Positions 62,592 to 64,000 of a stretch of DNA of 64,000 nt are shown here, piece after piece (positions within the stretch are counted from its first letter, which is position 1; every line of letters begins with the position of its first letter). The stretch spans positions 806,001 to 870,000 of the forward strand of contig OZ255824.1 in assembly GCA_965277495.1 (NCBI GenBank), written 5' to 3'. Below the pieces are notes generated by a model. That model ran no database searches. It was not told where the DNA came from and saw nothing but the letters and a program-made list of their open reading frames with translations. The stretch is from CAHJXG01 sp965277495. Lineage in GTDB: Bacteria > Pseudomonadota > Alphaproteobacteria > Acetobacterales > Acetobacteraceae. Both the position numbers and the translations under genes were made by a program.

Positions 62592-62626
62592 TGCCGGGCA
62601 CTCAGGCCTCGTATGAGTGCCCGGCA
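62592..62626. terminator. Bidirectional terminator-like hairpin
   Basis: Perfect 13-bp arms (TGCCGGGCACTCA and its inverse) surround a 9-nt loop. The hairpin begins 7 bp after the CoA-transferase stop on the plus strand and ends 5 bp before the lipoprotein stop on the minus strand, so it could end transcription of both convergent genes. No long T-run follows in either direction, as is common at high GC. Confidence 0.6.
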
Positions 62627-62631
62627 AACCG

Positions 62632-62985
62632 TCAGCTATGCGTGCGCGGGTCTGCCGCGTGCTCGGCCGGGGTCGGCGTCGCGTTGGGCGCCGGCGCCGG
62701 CGCGGCCAAGCGCTGTTGTTCATTCGGGGCAACCTGCACCATGGTGCCGGTCTGGCCCTCCGCGCCCCAGGAATAGTTCGTCACACCTGGCTTTCCGGCC
62801 GGTATGGTAACCTGGTCGGCACCCCAGCCGTAGGCCCGGTTATATTTTGGGGCTGGGCCGGCATACGTCACGCCGTCGCCGTTTCCAGCGCCATACTGCC
62901 AGGAGACCTTGGTCGGCGCCGGAGTGCTGGCCGCATTGCATCCAGCCAAGGCAATTAACGCTCCAATAACAACAAAACTGCGCAT
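62632..62985 (-). CDS. Small outer-membrane-type lipoprotein of unknown function
   Basis: A 117-residue precursor with a lipoprotein signal: VVIGALIALAGC gives a lipobox with cysteine at about residue 16, followed by NAASTAPTK-like spacing (NAASTPAPT), so retention in the inner membrane is not indicated by an Asp at +2. The mature part has glycine/tyrosine-rich segments, WQYGAGNGDGVTYAGPAPKY and RAYGWGADQV, and a Pro/Ala-rich tail. I know no family for it. GAGGAGG (62992-62998) stands 6 nt before the ATG at 62985; a GTG seven codons upstream lies in this site and is rejected. Confidence 0.75.
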   Translation of the reverse strand: MRSFVVIGALIALAGCNAASTPAPTKVSWQYGAGNGDGVTYAGPAPKYNRAYGWGADQVTIPAGKPGVTNYSWGAEGQTGTMVQVAPNEQQRLAAPAPAPNATPTPAEHAADPRTHS

Positions 62986-62991
62986 TTGGAC

Positions 62992-62998
62992 CCTCCTC
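62992..62998 (-). promoter_or_regulatory. Strong Shine-Dalgarno of the lipoprotein gene
   Basis: GAGGAGG on the minus strand ends 6 nt before the ATG at 62985 and fixes this start. Confidence 0.75.
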
Positions 62999-63136
62999 TT
63001 TAACACAAACCGGCCTGACTTGGCGGCCAGGCTCGCTATTAGAAGTGACCGGCAGGACAGCCGACTTCCAATGATAAATCATCATATGCTAGATGAATAC
63101 CGCTCATGAGGTCCAATTGGGCAAAGGGACTTCCCG

Positions 63137-64000
63137 GTGCCAAACCTGCTGAATATCGACTTGAACCTGCTTCGCGTGTTCGATGCTTTGTTTGAGGAAC
63201 GCAGCGTCACCCGGGCAGGCAGCCGCCTCGGCGTCACCCAATCCGCGGTGAGCCACGCCTTGGCCCGGCTGCGCGACTTGTTGGGCGACGAACTGTTCAT
63301 CAAAGGCTCGGACGGCATGACGCCGACCGCCAAAGCGCGCGTCATCGGGCCGCGGCTGCGGGCCGGGCTGCTCGAACTGCAATCGATCCTCGCCGCCGAC
63401 GCATTCGACCCGGCCACGGCGGCGTGCCGCTACACGATCGTGGCCAACCCTTACGCCTGCGCCATCTTGCTGCCAAAGCTCATGCAACAGGTCCGGCTGC
63501 GCGCGCCGGGGGTAGAAATCCGGGTCTCGCCGGACACCACCGATGTCACGGAGGCGCTCGACACCGGGCGGCTTGACCTCGCCATGGCCGGATATGGGCG
63601 GGCTCCGGAGCGCCTCGGCCTGCGGGAACTGCTGCGCGACCGCCTGGTGTGGGCATTGCGCGCCGACCATCCATTCGCAGGCGAACCGTTGACGTTGGAG
63701 CGGCTGGCGGAGCTTCCGCACGTCGTCCGGGCCGTGACGGACGAGCACCCGGAGGCGATGGACGGCGTGATCGTCGAGCGGGGCTTGGAACGCCGGGTGG
63801 CGCAGGACGGCGACGGTGCCCTGACCGGCGCTTTGGCCGCCATAGGACGGCGGCGCCAGGTGCGGCTCACGGCGCCGAACACGCAGACCGCGCTCGCGAT
63901 CGTGGGCGAGACCGACCTTGCGGCCTTGGTGCCATGGCGCCTGGGCGCAGCGCTGGCGGACCGCTATCGGCTGAAGCTTATGGAGCCGCCCTATCCGTGC
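63137..64000 (+). CDS. LysR-family transcriptional regulator (3' truncated by window edge)
   Basis: A LysR-type regulator running off the right end; 288 residues are visible, so only a short tail is missing. It starts at GTG 63137, with AAGGGA about 9 nt upstream; an in-frame stop at 63107 bounds the start. The winged helix-turn-helix is in residues 6-65: DLNLLRVFDALFEERSVTRA, LGVTQSAVSHALARLRDLLG and FIKGSDGMTPTAKA. The effector domain begins about residue 92 (CRYTIVANPYACAILLPKLM) and includes LDTGRLDLAMAGYGRAPERL. The inducer is unknown. It is read away from the lipoprotein gene, and the genes it controls may lie outside this window. Confidence 0.93.
   Translation, partial: MPNLLNIDLNLLRVFDALFEERSVTRAGSRLGVTQSAVSHALARLRDLLGDELFIKGSDGMTPTAKARVIGPRLRAGLLELQSILAADAFDPATAACRYTIVANPYACAILLPKLMQQVRLRAPGVEIRVSPDTTDVTEALDTGRLDLAMAGYGRAPERLGLRELLRDRLVWALRADHPFAGEPLTLERLAELPHVVRAVTDEHPEAMDGVIVERGLERRVAQDGDGALTGALAAIGRRRQVRLTAPNTQTALAIVGETDLAALVPWRLGAALADRYRLKLMEPPYPC

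Overview
The window reads as chromosome from a high-GC alphaproteobacterium, most likely of the Rhodospirillales/Acetobacterales group. The evidence is gene content and order: an lptC-lptA-lptB-rpoN-hpf block, an Hsp20 gene paired with a DUF1150 gene, a FlaF-FlbT-flagellin block, DUF2336, and a fabI-aroC-pdxH run. The lineage is an inference from synteny. No rRNA, tRNA, CRISPR array, transposase or phage gene was seen. Most long open frames overlapping these genes are GC-rich shadows.

Layout. 1-419 is the end of secB. 455-6446 (minus) is a surface-polysaccharide operon: a polyprenyl-phosphate sugar-1-phosphate transferase, a UDP-glucuronate decarboxylase, galE and two glycosyltransferases. 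A 744-bp AT-richer spacer separates it from a divergent UDP-glucose dehydrogenase (7191-8519). Together these supply UDP-Gal, UDP-GlcA and UDP-Xyl. 9050-14655 is envelope and global-control housekeeping: kdsD, lptC, lptA, lptB, rpoN, hpf. 14697-17472 has a GGDEF-EAL protein converging on DUF1150 and hsp20; the hsp20 leader contains a candidate ROSE-like RNA thermometer. 17628-22469 has def-fmt-truA (coupled by GTGA overlaps), a membrane protein, dapE and dapD. 22635-30011 has a PAS/GGDEF-DUF2336 pair, ubiA, an ABC exporter, a methyltransferase, a charged secreted protein and a universal stress protein. 30126-35062 has fabI, aroC, an unknown protein, pdxH, a 45-codon small ORF and tlyA.

35184-39688 and 52524-57157 are two complete branched-chain-amino-acid-type (Liv) ABC importers. 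The second lies downstream of two short-chain dehydrogenases and an HSL-family esterase, which suggests import and oxidation of a non-amino-acid carbon source. Between them are an MFS transporter, an AcuI-like reductase with a 16-bp tandem repeat in its leader, the flagellar block, a Tat-exported OpgG/OpgD protein, an ExoX-like nuclease, anmK, eutB-eutC with a coupled flavodoxin-fold reductase, and a shortened kinase-fold phosphotransferase. The right end has a PAP2 phosphatase, a CaiB/BaiF-type CoA-transferase, a lipoprotein and the start of a LysR regulator.

Non-coding structure of note: CTAG-bounded palindromes near 8.7 kb and 59.9 kb, a dispersed CATTGC-type repeat, a flagellin leader hairpin, and a bidirectional terminator-like hairpin at 62.6 kb. 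I did not find a clear undescribed defence or mobile system. The best novelty candidates are the hsp20 leader, the CTAG palindromes, the hydrolase-SDR-Liv operon and the GGDEF-DUF2336 pair.
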